DNA of 15,433 nucleotides, from positions 1 to 15,433 of the forward strand of contig VXPN01000158.1 of the NCBI GenBank assembly GCA_009839535.1. The letters are read 5' to 3'. The notes beneath the pieces were generated by a model. It was not told the DNA's origin, did no database searches, and saw only the letters and a program-made list of their open reading frames with translations. The position numbers and the translations under genes are program-made. Source of the stretch: Boseongicola sp. SB0662_bin_57 (lineage in GTDB: Bacteria > Pseudomonadota > Alphaproteobacteria > Rhodobacterales > Rhodobacteraceae). Shown piece by piece: positions 6,722 to 14,204 of this stretch (position 1 is its first letter; each line of letters begins with the position of its first letter).

Positions 6722-7693
6722 TCACCTGTCAAGGACCTCCGGGTTCACCACGTGAATCGGATCGCCCCTGGCAAACGCATTGATCTGTTCGAAAATGTCC
6801 CTGAACTGCAATTCGAACTCGTCTTCCGTCACGTAGCCGATGTGAGGCGTCGGCAAGACGTTGGACCGGCTCAGCAGGACATGCGTCGGGTCCCGGAGCG
6901 GCTCCTTCTCGAACACATCGGTAGCAACGAGAATGCGGTCGCGCCTCACTTCCGATTCAAGCGCGCCGGGTTCGATGAGACCCGCGCGGGAGGTGTTGAC
7001 CAGAAGCGAGCGATCAGCCATCGCAGCCAGATCGGCGCCTGTGACAATTCCGTGTGTTGCGGGCGTCAGCCGAACATGCAGGCTGACAATGTCAGACGTC
7101 GCAAAGAACGCCTCGCGGCTTTCGGCGACGCGCCGCCCGTCCGCCCGGGCTCGCGCGCGGCCCTCCTCGGATCCCCACCACTGCACGTCCATGCCGATCG
7201 CGTCCGCGTAGCCCGCCACGACCCCGGCAATGCGTCCATAGCCGTACAGCCCAAGCCGTCGGCCACGAAGTGTCCGGCCAACACCTGCTTGCCAGTTCCC
7301 GGCCCGAATCGAGCTCACCTGATCCGGAATCTGCCGCCAGCTCGCCAGGATCAGCGCCAGCGTCAGTTCAGCCGCTGCATGAGACGGCGTTCCCGTGTGC
7401 ATGTTCGAACACACTAACACGCCGCTTTCCGTGCAGGCATCAACGTCCACGTGCGAATGCGCACCCCGCAGGGAAATCAACCTGAGACTGGGCAACCGGT
7501 CGAGAAGCTCCGCCGTGATCCGGGATCTCTCGCGGATGAGCACCATCGCTTCGCCCGGGGACAACCGGGCGGCAAGCGCCGCGACATCCGTTTCGTGATC
7601 AGTCCAGACCGTGACGTCGTGGTCTTCAAGCAGGTCGAAGCACGGCAAGGTCCGGAGCGTGTCGGACCAGTCGTCAAGAATGTGAACTCTCAT
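6722..7693 (-). CDS. D-isomer-specific 2-hydroxyacid dehydrogenase (phosphoglycerate-dehydrogenase-like)
   Basis: A 323-residue NAD(P)-dependent oxidoreductase of the D-2-hydroxyacid dehydrogenase family, which interconverts 2-oxoacids and D-2-hydroxyacids in the cytoplasm. The nucleotide-binding loop is GLYGYGRIAG (148-157). The catalytic triad is R236 (VNTSRAGLI), E264 (DVFEKEPL) and H284 (LPTPHIGY). The N-terminal half supplies the substrate domain, including LISLRGAHSHVDVDAC. The ATG at 7693 (MRVHILDDW) was chosen because it starts at the family's first beta strand and follows GAAGG; the open frame upstream to 7846 looks non-coding. It is monocistronic and divergent from the glycosylase-family gene. 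The motifs are clear, but the physiological substrate is not, so no symbol is given; formate, lactate or glycerate-type activity are all possible. Confidence 0.88.
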   Translation of the reverse strand: MRVHILDDWSDTLRTLPCFDLLEDHDVTVWTDHETDVAALAARLSPGEAMVLIRERSRITAELLDRLPSLRLISLRGAHSHVDVDACTESGVLVCSNMHTGTPSHAAAELTLALILASWRQIPDQVSSIRAGNWQAGVGRTLRGRRLGLYGYGRIAGVVAGYADAIGMDVQWWGSEEGRARARADGRRVAESREAFFATSDIVSLHVRLTPATHGIVTGADLAAMADRSLLVNTSRAGLIEPGALESEVRRDRILVATDVFEKEPLRDPTHVLLSRSNVLPTPHIGYVTEDEFELQFRDIFEQINAFARGDPIHVVNPEVLDR

Positions 7694-7823
7694 GCCTTCG
7701 CCCTGCTTCGTCTTTCCTTGCCGACAACACGTCCGATGCGTCGGCCATTCGCCAAGATATGTGCGCAAGCCAACGGTCGACGCAATCCCGTCGGTACGGG
7801 CGCCGGGACGCCTCCCGCCTGCC

Positions 7824-7840
7824 GCTCGCAAATTTCGAGC
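7824..7840. promoter_or_regulatory. Small inverted repeat in divergent intergenic region
   Basis: GCTCG (7824-7828) and CGAGC (7836-7840) are inverted around CAAATTT. The repeat lies in the 226-base gap between the divergent dehydrogenase and glycosylase-family genes, where an operator could sit. The arms are short and could be chance in GC-rich DNA. I saw no convincing promoter for either gene in the rest of the gap. Confidence 0.2.
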
Positions 7841-7919
7841 AAGCACCGTTCAGGGCCGTGGCCAACCGGCTCGGAAGCATGTAGGAGATGCAAGAGCCAG
7901 CAGCGGCACCCGGCGACCC

Positions 7920-8522
7920 ATGGACAAGGGCCTTTCCGATCTCAAGAGGCGTCTCGGCGCATGCGACCTATGCACCGCGCGCTTCGCGGCAACGGCCACA
8001 GGGCATCGGCCGCGCCCGGTTGTCTGGTTCGAATCCACTGCCCGCCTTCTTGTCGCCGGACAGGCGCCCGGTCGGCAGGTGCATGAGATCGGCATTCCCT
8101 TCAAGGACAGGTCGGGCGATCGCCTCCGCAACTGGATGGGTGTCGACGAGTCGACCTTCTACGACATCTCGCGCGTCGCCATCGTGCCGATGGCATTCTG
8201 CTTTCCGGGCTACAGCACCGACGGCAGCGACCTGCCGCCACCCACAGTCTGCGCGGAGACATGGAGGGCTCGCGTGCTGGGCAGCCTGCCTGCCGTCCGG
8301 CTGACATTGCTCGTCGGCGCCCATGCCCATGCCTGGCATCTCGGACTCCCTCGGAACGCCCGGGTGACCGAGACCGTCCGCGACTGGAAATCCCGGCTTC
8401 CGGATGCGTTTCCCCTGCCCCACCCGTCCTGGCGGAACACGGCCTGGCTCAACTCCAATCCGTGGTTTGAAACGGACCTGCTTCCCGAACTCAAGGCCCG
8501 TGTGCAGGAAGCGCTTGCCTGA
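7920..8522 (+). CDS. Uracil-DNA glycosylase family protein, probable 4Fe-4S type
   Basis: A 200-residue protein of the UDG superfamily (PF03167 fold), enzymes that excise uracil or related damaged bases from DNA. The active-site loop is VAGQAPGRQVHEIGIPF (45-61), corresponding to the family 4/5 GxAPG motif. The C-terminal motif is PLPHPSWRN (166-173, with H168). Four cysteines, C15 and C18 (CDLC), C94 and C111, have the spacing expected for the iron-sulfur cluster of family 4/5 glycosylases. It is close to a widespread but poorly characterised subgroup ending in PHPSWRNxxWxxxNPWF. The ATG at 7920 is the only good start near the N-terminal CxxC, although no clear ribosome site precedes it. The gene stands alone, convergent with ghrA. 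Glycosylase activity is inferred, not shown. Confidence 0.82.
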   Translation: MDKGLSDLKRRLGACDLCTARFAATATGHRPRPVVWFESTARLLVAGQAPGRQVHEIGIPFKDRSGDRLRNWMGVDESTFYDISRVAIVPMAFCFPGYSTDGSDLPPPTVCAETWRARVLGSLPAVRLTLLVGAHAHAWHLGLPRNARVTETVRDWKSRLPDAFPLPHPSWRNTAWLNSNPWFETDLLPELKARVQEALA

Positions 8523-8621
8523 AGGGCACTTCAAGGGCACGCGGCGCCCGGCGGCAACAGCGATGCACTTCCTCGAACGGCCTGAAACCATGCCCAGGTG
8601 CCGTCGGGCACTCGCGAAACG

Positions 8622-9560
8622 TCAGTATCCCAGGCGCCGGTCGACGAGATGCAGCAGCGGCTCTCCGGCCTCGCCACGGCGAATGTTCTCGACAATGACC
8701 CCGACAGCTGAGTCCGGCCGCGTGGCGGACGCGATATGCGGCGTCACGGTGATGCCCGGGTGAGCCCAGAAGGGATGGTCGCCCGGCAACGGTTCTTCGC
8801 GAAAGACGTCAAGCGTCGCATGCGCAATCTGGCCACTGTCAAGCGCGGCGAGCAACGCGTCATCGTCGATCAGCGGACCACGTCCCGGGTTGATCAGGAC
8901 GGCGCCCTTTGGCAGGAGAGCAAGCCGCTCCGCGTTCATGATCCCTTCTGTCGCGAGCGTGAGCGGCAGAAGGAGAATCAGAAGTTCAGCCTTGCGAAGC
9001 GCCTCGACGAGCCCGCCTTCTCCCGAATGGCACGTCACGCCCGGCACGTCCTTCGCGCTCCGACTCCAGCCTGTTACGGGAAAGCCCAGGCCCGAAAGCG
9101 CCTCGCCTACGGCGCGGCCAAGTATGCCCAACCCCAGGATGGTCAACGGTCGTTCGCGCGCAAGCGGAGGCACGTAAGGGTCCCAGACCGCATCGTGGCG
9201 GCAGACGTCCCTGTCGATGCCGAGATGATGCCGCATTGCGTGGGCAACACACCATTCGACCATGCCGTCTGTCAGTCCCGGATCCACCATGCGTGCGAGC
9301 GGCGCCGTCAAGGTCTCGTTGCCGATCACGCTTTCCACGCCCGCCCAGAGATTCAGGATCGCCTTGGCGCCCGTGAATGGCGAAAAGTCCTTCATGTCGC
9401 TCCACGGTGCATAGACGATGTAATCAATGGTCTCCGGCGACCGAGGCATTCTCTCGTGAATGACCTCGGCCTCGATTCCGGAATCGGTCAGCGCGGCCTG
9501 CAAGAGCCCGCCATATTCATCCCAGTCCACGCGCTGTCCGGAAATCAGGACCCTTATCAA
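8622..9560 (-). CDS. ghrA: Glyoxylate/hydroxypyruvate reductase A
   Basis: A 312-residue NADPH-linked 2-hydroxyacid dehydrogenase of the GhrA subfamily, reducing glyoxylate to glycolate and hydroxypyruvate to D-glycerate. The length equals that of the E. coli GhrA. Subfamily features are ILNLWAGVESV (68-78), the nucleotide loop LGLGILGRAVG (142-152), and catalytic R227 (NPGRGPLID), E256 (DVFREEPLPGDHPFW) and H275 (VTPHIASAT). The TTG at 9560 was chosen because it overlaps the rodA stop as TTGA, has AGGTGG just upstream, and gives MIRVLISGQRVDW; a GTG at 9569 is three codons earlier. It is the last gene of the mre-mrd operon. Nothing in the protein suggests a role in cell-wall synthesis, so the linkage is positional. 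Confidence 0.9.
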   Translation of the reverse strand: MIRVLISGQRVDWDEYGGLLQAALTDSGIEAEVIHERMPRSPETIDYIVYAPWSDMKDFSPFTGAKAILNLWAGVESVIGNETLTAPLARMVDPGLTDGMVEWCVAHAMRHHLGIDRDVCRHDAVWDPYVPPLARERPLTILGLGILGRAVGEALSGLGFPVTGWSRSAKDVPGVTCHSGEGGLVEALRKAELLILLLPLTLATEGIMNAERLALLPKGAVLINPGRGPLIDDDALLAALDSGQIAHATLDVFREEPLPGDHPFWAHPGITVTPHIASATRPDSAVGVIVENIRRGEAGEPLLHLVDRRLGY

Positions 9561-10699
9561 TTTCGCCACCTGTAGACGTGCGCAGACTGCACGAGGCCGA
9601 AGGCCGTCATCAGGACCAGCAGGGCCGATCCGCCATAGGAGACAAGCGGAAGGGGAACTCCCACCACCGGGGCAAGCCCCACCACCATCGAGATGTTCAC
9701 CAGGACATGAAGGAACAGGGCCGCCGACACGCCCAGCGTAAGAAGCGCACCAAAGCGGTTCTTGTTCCCGAGCGCCGACAGGACGCACACGAAAATGATC
9801 AGGCCGTAGAGCGAAAGCAGGGAGAACCCTCCGACAAACCCGAACTCTTCGGCAAGCGTCGTGAATATGAAGTCCGTATGTTTCTCCGGCAGGAAGTTCA
9901 GGCGTGACTGCGTGCCTTGCATGAAGCCCTTTCCGGCCCACCCGCCGGATCCCAGCGCAATCTTGGACTGCGTGATATGATAGCCTGCCCCAAGGGGATC
10001 GATCGAGGGGTCAAGGAATATGTTGATCCGGCGATACTGGTAGTCTTGCAGGACTTGCCAATCCGTGCCGCGCGAAAGAAAGACCGTGAACACCATGCCC
10101 GCCACCGCGCCGGCCACGCCCAGGAAGTACCACCAGCTCACGCCGGCGCAGAACATCACGATGCCGCTTCCCATGACCAGGAGCACCGTCGTGCCCAGAT
10201 CCGGTTGCCTGAAGATGATCGCTGCCGGGATGAGAATCAGGATCATTGGCACAAGAACCCATTGTGGCCGCGAAACGCTCGAAAGCGGCAGCCAGTCGTA
10301 ATAGGCCGCGAGACACATCACGAGCGCGATCTTCATCAGTTCCGACGGCTGAAACTGGATGAATCCAAGATCAATCCAGCGCTGCGCGCCCATGCCGACG
10401 GTCCCAAAGAACTCCACCATGATCAGGAGAACGAGTGCGAAGGCATATGCCAGCCCGGAAACCGAGCGCCAGAACCAGATCGGCACAAGGCCGATCAACA
10501 GCATCAGGACGAGACCCGCCGCAAACCGCGTCATGTGCGGTTCCGCCCAGCGGGACACGTCCCCGCCCGCCGCCGAAGTCAGCATCAGGAATCCCACCGA
10601 GGCAACTGTGGTCAGCAGGACCACAAGCGCCCAGTTGACATGAAGAAGCTTGCGCGCGCCCCTCGGGATGAACCGTACCCTGTACTCGAGAAAGCTCAT
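9557..10699 (-). CDS. rodA: Peptidoglycan glycosyltransferase RodA (SEDS family)
   Basis: A 380-residue SEDS membrane glycosyltransferase with about ten transmembrane helices. It polymerises lipid II during lateral wall growth, working with PBP2. Conserved stretches include GAQRWIDLGFIQFQPSELMK (104-123), FRQPDLGTT (163-171), FLPEKHTDFIFTTLAEEFG (269-287, with D276 equivalent to the catalytic Asp262 of E. coli RodA) and GVPLPLVSYGGS near the C-terminus. The ATG at 10699 overlaps the mrdA stop as ATGA, and its own stop overlaps ghrA. This tight packing implies translational coupling. Confidence 0.96.
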   Translation of the reverse strand: MSFLEYRVRFIPRGARKLLHVNWALVVLLTTVASVGFLMLTSAAGGDVSRWAEPHMTRFAAGLVLMLLIGLVPIWFWRSVSGLAYAFALVLLIMVEFFGTVGMGAQRWIDLGFIQFQPSELMKIALVMCLAAYYDWLPLSSVSRPQWVLVPMILILIPAAIIFRQPDLGTTVLLVMGSGIVMFCAGVSWWYFLGVAGAVAGMVFTVFLSRGTDWQVLQDYQYRRINIFLDPSIDPLGAGYHITQSKIALGSGGWAGKGFMQGTQSRLNFLPEKHTDFIFTTLAEEFGFVGGFSLLSLYGLIIFVCVLSALGNKNRFGALLTLGVSAALFLHVLVNISMVVGLAPVVGVPLPLVSYGGSALLVLMTAFGLVQSAHVYRWRN

Positions 10700-12636
10700 G
10701 CCCTGCTCGCCTCCCGGACCGGTTTCTGGCGTGGACGCAGCACCATCTCCCGATGCTGCTGCCGAATCGCTTCCCGCTGGTCCGGCGGATAGGCTGTCAG
10801 GGGCGGAATGCCCCCGGAAAGCGCGTAAAGCAGGATGTCTCGTGCCGGCAGAGCCACGAGCGCACCGCTGCTGCCGTGCTCGATGACCACGGCAATGGCG
10901 TATTTCGGCCTGTCGTAGGGCGCGAATGCAACAAAAAGGCCGTGGTCCCGGAGACGCCGGGGGAGCTCTTCGTTCTTCGTGACCCCCTGATCGCGCTCGG
11001 TTTCCGAGATGCTGCGCACCTGGCTGGTTCCTGTCTTGCCAGCCATCAGGAACTCTTCGGCAACGATCCGCGCATTCCGCGCCGTGCCCCTTGGGCCATT
11101 GACCACGTTGAACATGGCCCGTCGGACCAACTGCATCAAGCCATCGGGCAAGTCGATCCCTGCGGCCGGCTCGACCGGCGTCTCGACGCCGTCGATCGAC
11201 TTGATCAAGCGTGGCTTGACGGCCCGCATGCTCGCAATGCGTGCGGTCATGACCGCGAGTTGCAACGGCGACGCCAGAACGTCGCCTTGCCCGATGCCCG
11301 CATTCAGGGTCTCTCCCTGAAGCCAGCCTTCGCCACGCACACGTGCCTTCCACTTGATCGACGGCACGAGTCCGGACCTTACGGCCGAGACGGGAATGTC
11401 GGGACGCTGCCCCAGACCGAATTCCGCGCATAGCTCCGCGATGCGATCGATTCCGACGCGGCGGGCAGCCTCGTAGAAATAGACGTCACAGGATTGGGCA
11501 ATTGCCATGTCAAGATCCATCCGGCCGTGGCCACCAGAGCGCCAGCAATGGAACTTGCGCCCTCCGAACTCCAGGTGTCCTGGGCAATGTATGGTGTCGC
11601 GTGGTCCCAGCACGCCAGACCGCAGGGCCGCAAGCGCGGTCATCATCTTGAACGTGGAACCCGGCGGATACTGCCCCTGGACGGATCTGTTGAACAGAGG
11701 CACGTCGGCGTGATCCCGGAGCGCGCCATAGTCCTTCACCGAGATCCCGCGCACGAACAGGTTCGGATCAAAGGACGGTGACGAGACCATGGCCCGAAGT
11801 CCGCCGGTCTCGACGTCAATGACGACGGCGCTGCCGCTTTCGCCCGCGAGCCGCGCAAGCGCATAGTTCTGAAGCGCATGATCAACGGTCAGCTGCAGGT
11901 CGCTGCCAGGAACGGATTCATCGCGACCAAGCTCTCGCATGACACGGCCAGCCGCACTGACCTCGATCCTGCGGAGACCGGCACGGCCGCGGAGATCGGT
12001 CTCGCGCTTTGCCTCGATTCCGATCTTGCCGAACTGATACCCCGGAATCTGCAGGACAGGGTCCGGCGGTTCCACCCGGGACAGGTCGCTTTCGCTGACC
12101 GGTCCGACATAGCCAACCACGTGCGCAAAATCCGACTCCAGCGGATACACGCGCGACAGGCCGACTTCAGGCGTGATGCCAGGCAGGGCTGGCGCATTGA
12201 CTGCGACTTCGGCAACATCTTCCCAGGCCAGTTGATCCGCAAGCGTGACCGGGACGAACGGACTCCGACGATACATCTCCTTCAATGCGCGCTCGAGCTT
12301 GCTCTCATCAAGCGCCACAAGCCGCCGGACCTTGGCAATCGTCTCTTCCACGTCACCGGCATCCTCTCGCACGATGACAATCCGGTAGTTCTGACCGTTT
12401 TGCGCGACAGGGATTCCGTGCCGGTCGAAGATCTTGCCCCGGCGCGGAGAGATGAGGCGAACGTTGACGCGGTTGTCCTCGGCCAGGAGCTGGTAGTTTG
12501 CCGCCTCGTGCACCTGCAGCTGACGCATCCTCAGCACCAAGGCTCCCAGGAGGGCAAGCTGGCCACCACCCAGCACGAGCGCGCGCCGCGAGATTACTCC
12601 GGCACTCTCGTCGGATTCTGCCCACGAGCGATTCAT
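10696..12636 (-). CDS. mrdA: Penicillin-binding protein 2 (elongasome transpeptidase)
   Basis: A 646-residue class B penicillin-binding protein, the D,D-transpeptidase partner of RodA. A short cytoplasmic tail and one membrane anchor (about 19-37) precede the pedestal domain, which begins with LISPRRGKIFDRHGIPVAQN (61-80). The transpeptidase domain shows the three hallmark motifs: SxxK as S327-T-F-K330, SxN-type S382-C-D384, and K534-T-G536 in MAGKTGTSQV. The SCD motif, with Asp for Asn, is usual for PBP2. The ATG at 12636 has a strong AGGAGG ribosome site. It lies 12 bases after mreD. Confidence 0.96.
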   Translation of the reverse strand: MNRSWAESDESAGVISRRALVLGGGQLALLGALVLRMRQLQVHEAANYQLLAEDNRVNVRLISPRRGKIFDRHGIPVAQNGQNYRIVIVREDAGDVEETIAKVRRLVALDESKLERALKEMYRRSPFVPVTLADQLAWEDVAEVAVNAPALPGITPEVGLSRVYPLESDFAHVVGYVGPVSESDLSRVEPPDPVLQIPGYQFGKIGIEAKRETDLRGRAGLRRIEVSAAGRVMRELGRDESVPGSDLQLTVDHALQNYALARLAGESGSAVVIDVETGGLRAMVSSPSFDPNLFVRGISVKDYGALRDHADVPLFNRSVQGQYPPGSTFKMMTALAALRSGVLGPRDTIHCPGHLEFGGRKFHCWRSGGHGRMDLDMAIAQSCDVYFYEAARRVGIDRIAELCAEFGLGQRPDIPVSAVRSGLVPSIKWKARVRGEGWLQGETLNAGIGQGDVLASPLQLAVMTARIASMRAVKPRLIKSIDGVETPVEPAAGIDLPDGLMQLVRRAMFNVVNGPRGTARNARIVAEEFLMAGKTGTSQVRSISETERDQGVTKNEELPRRLRDHGLFVAFAPYDRPKYAIAVVIEHGSSGALVALPARDILLYALSGGIPPLTAYPPDQREAIRQQHREMVLRPRQKPVREASRA

Positions 12637-12648
12637 TTTCCTCCTCTC

Positions 12649-13176
12649 TCAGGACCGCTCCCTGTCCCCAGGGTGCTGCTTTCTGATACCGAGAACACGC
12701 TCGGACAGAAGAACGACAACCGGATAGAACAGGATCGCAAACCCCAAGTGCATGATCGTCACGTCCATGCCGGCATGACCGGCACCGGACAGCAACAGCA
12801 TCACGATCTCCACGACTTTCATCACCAGAAGCACGATCGCAATGAGCAACCACTCCATGAACAGCGTCGCTGCAAACGCTCGTGCGCGTCGTCCGCGAAG
12901 GAATTCGCCGGCAAGAACCACCAGGGCCGCCCACAGCCCGGGAGGGCGCATGAACAGTATGTCGGCAATCAGGAAAACCGCCGCCAGAAGAAGCGCAGGC
13001 ACGTATTCGGGGCGCCTGACGACCCAGGCAAAGGCCATGACAAGAACGAGTTCCTGACCTGGCACCCAGTCGTCGGGGCCAATGTCAAGCGGCAGAAGCT
13101 GGACAAAGCCCGCAGCGCCCGCCAGCAGGAAGAAGCCCGCCCGAAACAGCCAGACACGGCTCACGAAGTCAGCCAT
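12649..13176 (-). CDS. mreD: Rod shape-determining protein MreD
   Basis: A 175-residue, mostly hydrophobic protein with about five or six membrane segments, as expected for MreD of the elongasome. Visible features are FRAGFFLLAGAAGFVQLLPL near the N-terminus, RRPEYVPALLLAAVFLIADI in the middle and a basic tail KQHPGDRERS. MreD is poorly conserved, so the call rests on size, topology and position between mreC and mrdA. The ATG at 13176 overlaps the mreC stop by 8 bases and has GGGAG at good spacing; an ATG at 13182 is in frame but too close to that site. Confidence 0.9.
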   Translation of the reverse strand: MADFVSRVWLFRAGFFLLAGAAGFVQLLPLDIGPDDWVPGQELVLVMAFAWVVRRPEYVPALLLAAVFLIADILFMRPPGLWAALVVLAGEFLRGRRARAFAATLFMEWLLIAIVLLVMKVVEIVMLLLSGAGHAGMDVTIMHLGFAILFYPVVVLLSERVLGIRKQHPGDRERS

Positions 13177-14080
13177 CGGCATTCTCCCCCGCCGCCTGCA
13201 CGGCCTCGACCGGCGGCAGCAGCGGGCCAACCAGCACCGCCGGAGCATCCAGTTTCTCAACCGGCGGGCTGCGAAGCACACGCAGGAATTCCATCCGGTC
13301 GTAGTCGGCCGCAAGCCGCAGCCTCAGGCGACCGTTGCGGTCCAGCACGACATTTCCGACCAGCAATCCTGCCGGCAGCACACGACCGGCACCGGACGAG
13401 ACGACACGATCGCCTGGCCGCACGTCATCCGGGGCGTCAATGAGCTCAAGGACCGGCAATCGGGAGTTGTCGCCCGAAAGAAGAGCGTCTTGCCCCGATG
13501 GCTGGATGGTGACGGGAACTCGGCTTGTGCTGTCCGTCAAGAGCAGCACACGGCTTGAGCGCTGCCCGACACCCAGGATCCGGCCGACAAGTCCGAGGCC
13601 GTCGGTGACGGCCCATCCATCCGCTATTCCGTCGCGCGCCCGCCCGACATTCAGCAGCACGGAATGGCGATAGGGTGAGCCGCTGTCGGCAATCACCTTG
13701 CCAGTGACCACCGTCAGCGCGGGGTCCAGCCGGGCCCTGTTCAAGTTCAGCAACCTGGCGTTCTCCTGCTCGAGTTGCAGCGCCGTCTCTCTCCAGGCCT
13801 TCAGCCGGCGAAGTTCGTCGCGCAATTCGCGGTTCTGACGCTGAAGAACGGAGTAGGACTGAATCTGCGTTGCCAGCTTGACCGTCGCCGTGACCGGCAC
13901 CAGGGCCCATTCCAGATTCGTCACGACGAAATCGACGGCAGCAATCCGCATGCGCTCGGCCCGCGTTGTGTCGCTCCGCCAAAGAACGAAGCTGGCAAAA
14001 AGGGCAAGCACCAGGCAGCCGACGGCCAAGTGCCTGATCGGACGAAAATAATCGACTTTCTTGTCGTTTCGCCGTGCCAC
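13169..14080 (-). CDS. mreC: Rod shape-determining protein MreC
   Basis: A 303-residue bitopic protein with a short basic cytoplasmic tail, one membrane helix (about 17-34), a periplasmic coiled coil (about 75-113, rich in E, R, Q and L) and the two-lobed beta domain. The beta domain shows TGKVIADSGSPYRHSVLLNV, VGRILGVGQRSSRVLLLTD and PGDRVVSSGAGRVLPAGLLV. In the elongasome it scaffolds and activates PBP2-RodA. The start is a GTG at 14080 with TAGGA just upstream; an earlier in-frame start is blocked by a stop. It is separated from mreB by 120 bases. Confidence 0.95.
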   Translation of the reverse strand: MARRNDKKVDYFRPIRHLAVGCLVLALFASFVLWRSDTTRAERMRIAAVDFVVTNLEWALVPVTATVKLATQIQSYSVLQRQNRELRDELRRLKAWRETALQLEQENARLLNLNRARLDPALTVVTGKVIADSGSPYRHSVLLNVGRARDGIADGWAVTDGLGLVGRILGVGQRSSRVLLLTDSTSRVPVTIQPSGQDALLSGDNSRLPVLELIDAPDDVRPGDRVVSSGAGRVLPAGLLVGNVVLDRNGRLRLRLAADYDRMEFLRVLRSPPVEKLDAPAVLVGPLLPPVEAVQAAGENADG

Positions 14081-14108
14081 GATCCTACTTTGGCAACATT
14101 CCTGTTCC

Positions 14109-14121
14109 GCGCCAATGGCGC
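14109..14121. promoter_or_regulatory. Perfect GC-rich dyad in mreB-mreC gap
   Basis: GCGCCA and TGGCGC are inverted around a single A, 29 bases before the mreC start. With a one-base centre it is better suited to protein binding than to an RNA hairpin. Its role is unknown, and a chance palindrome is possible in this base composition. Confidence 0.2.
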
Positions 14122-14174
14122 TTGATCATGCCATCCGATCCGAAAGGAATCGACACCGCGATGTCCACAATGCG

Positions 14175-14204
14175 GGAATACAGAAAGATGTGCCCCCCTT
14201 TCAA
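14175..14204 (-). promoter_or_regulatory. Candidate internal promoter for mreC onward
   Basis: On the - strand, TTGAAA (14204-14199, overlapping the mreB stop codon) and TATTCC (14180-14175) are 18 bases apart. This could give separate expression of mreC-mreD-mrdA-rodA-ghrA, as occurs in many bacteria where mreB is made in excess. No terminator is visible after mreB, so read-through is also likely. Confidence 0.28.

Noticed and set aside
7694..7846. 51-residue N-terminal extension of the 2-hydroxyacid dehydrogenase
   Set aside because: It precedes the first beta strand of the family, is arginine-rich and lacks similarity, while the ATG at 7693 fits.
8591..8610. Hairpin TGCCC/GGGCA between the convergent glycosylase-family gene and ghrA
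   Set aside because: The stem is only 5 bp with a 10-base loop and no T-run on either strand, so it cannot be called a terminator.
11878..13443. 521-residue + strand open frame spanning mrdA, mreD and mreC
   Set aside because: It crosses three clear genes on the other strand and its translation has no family features.
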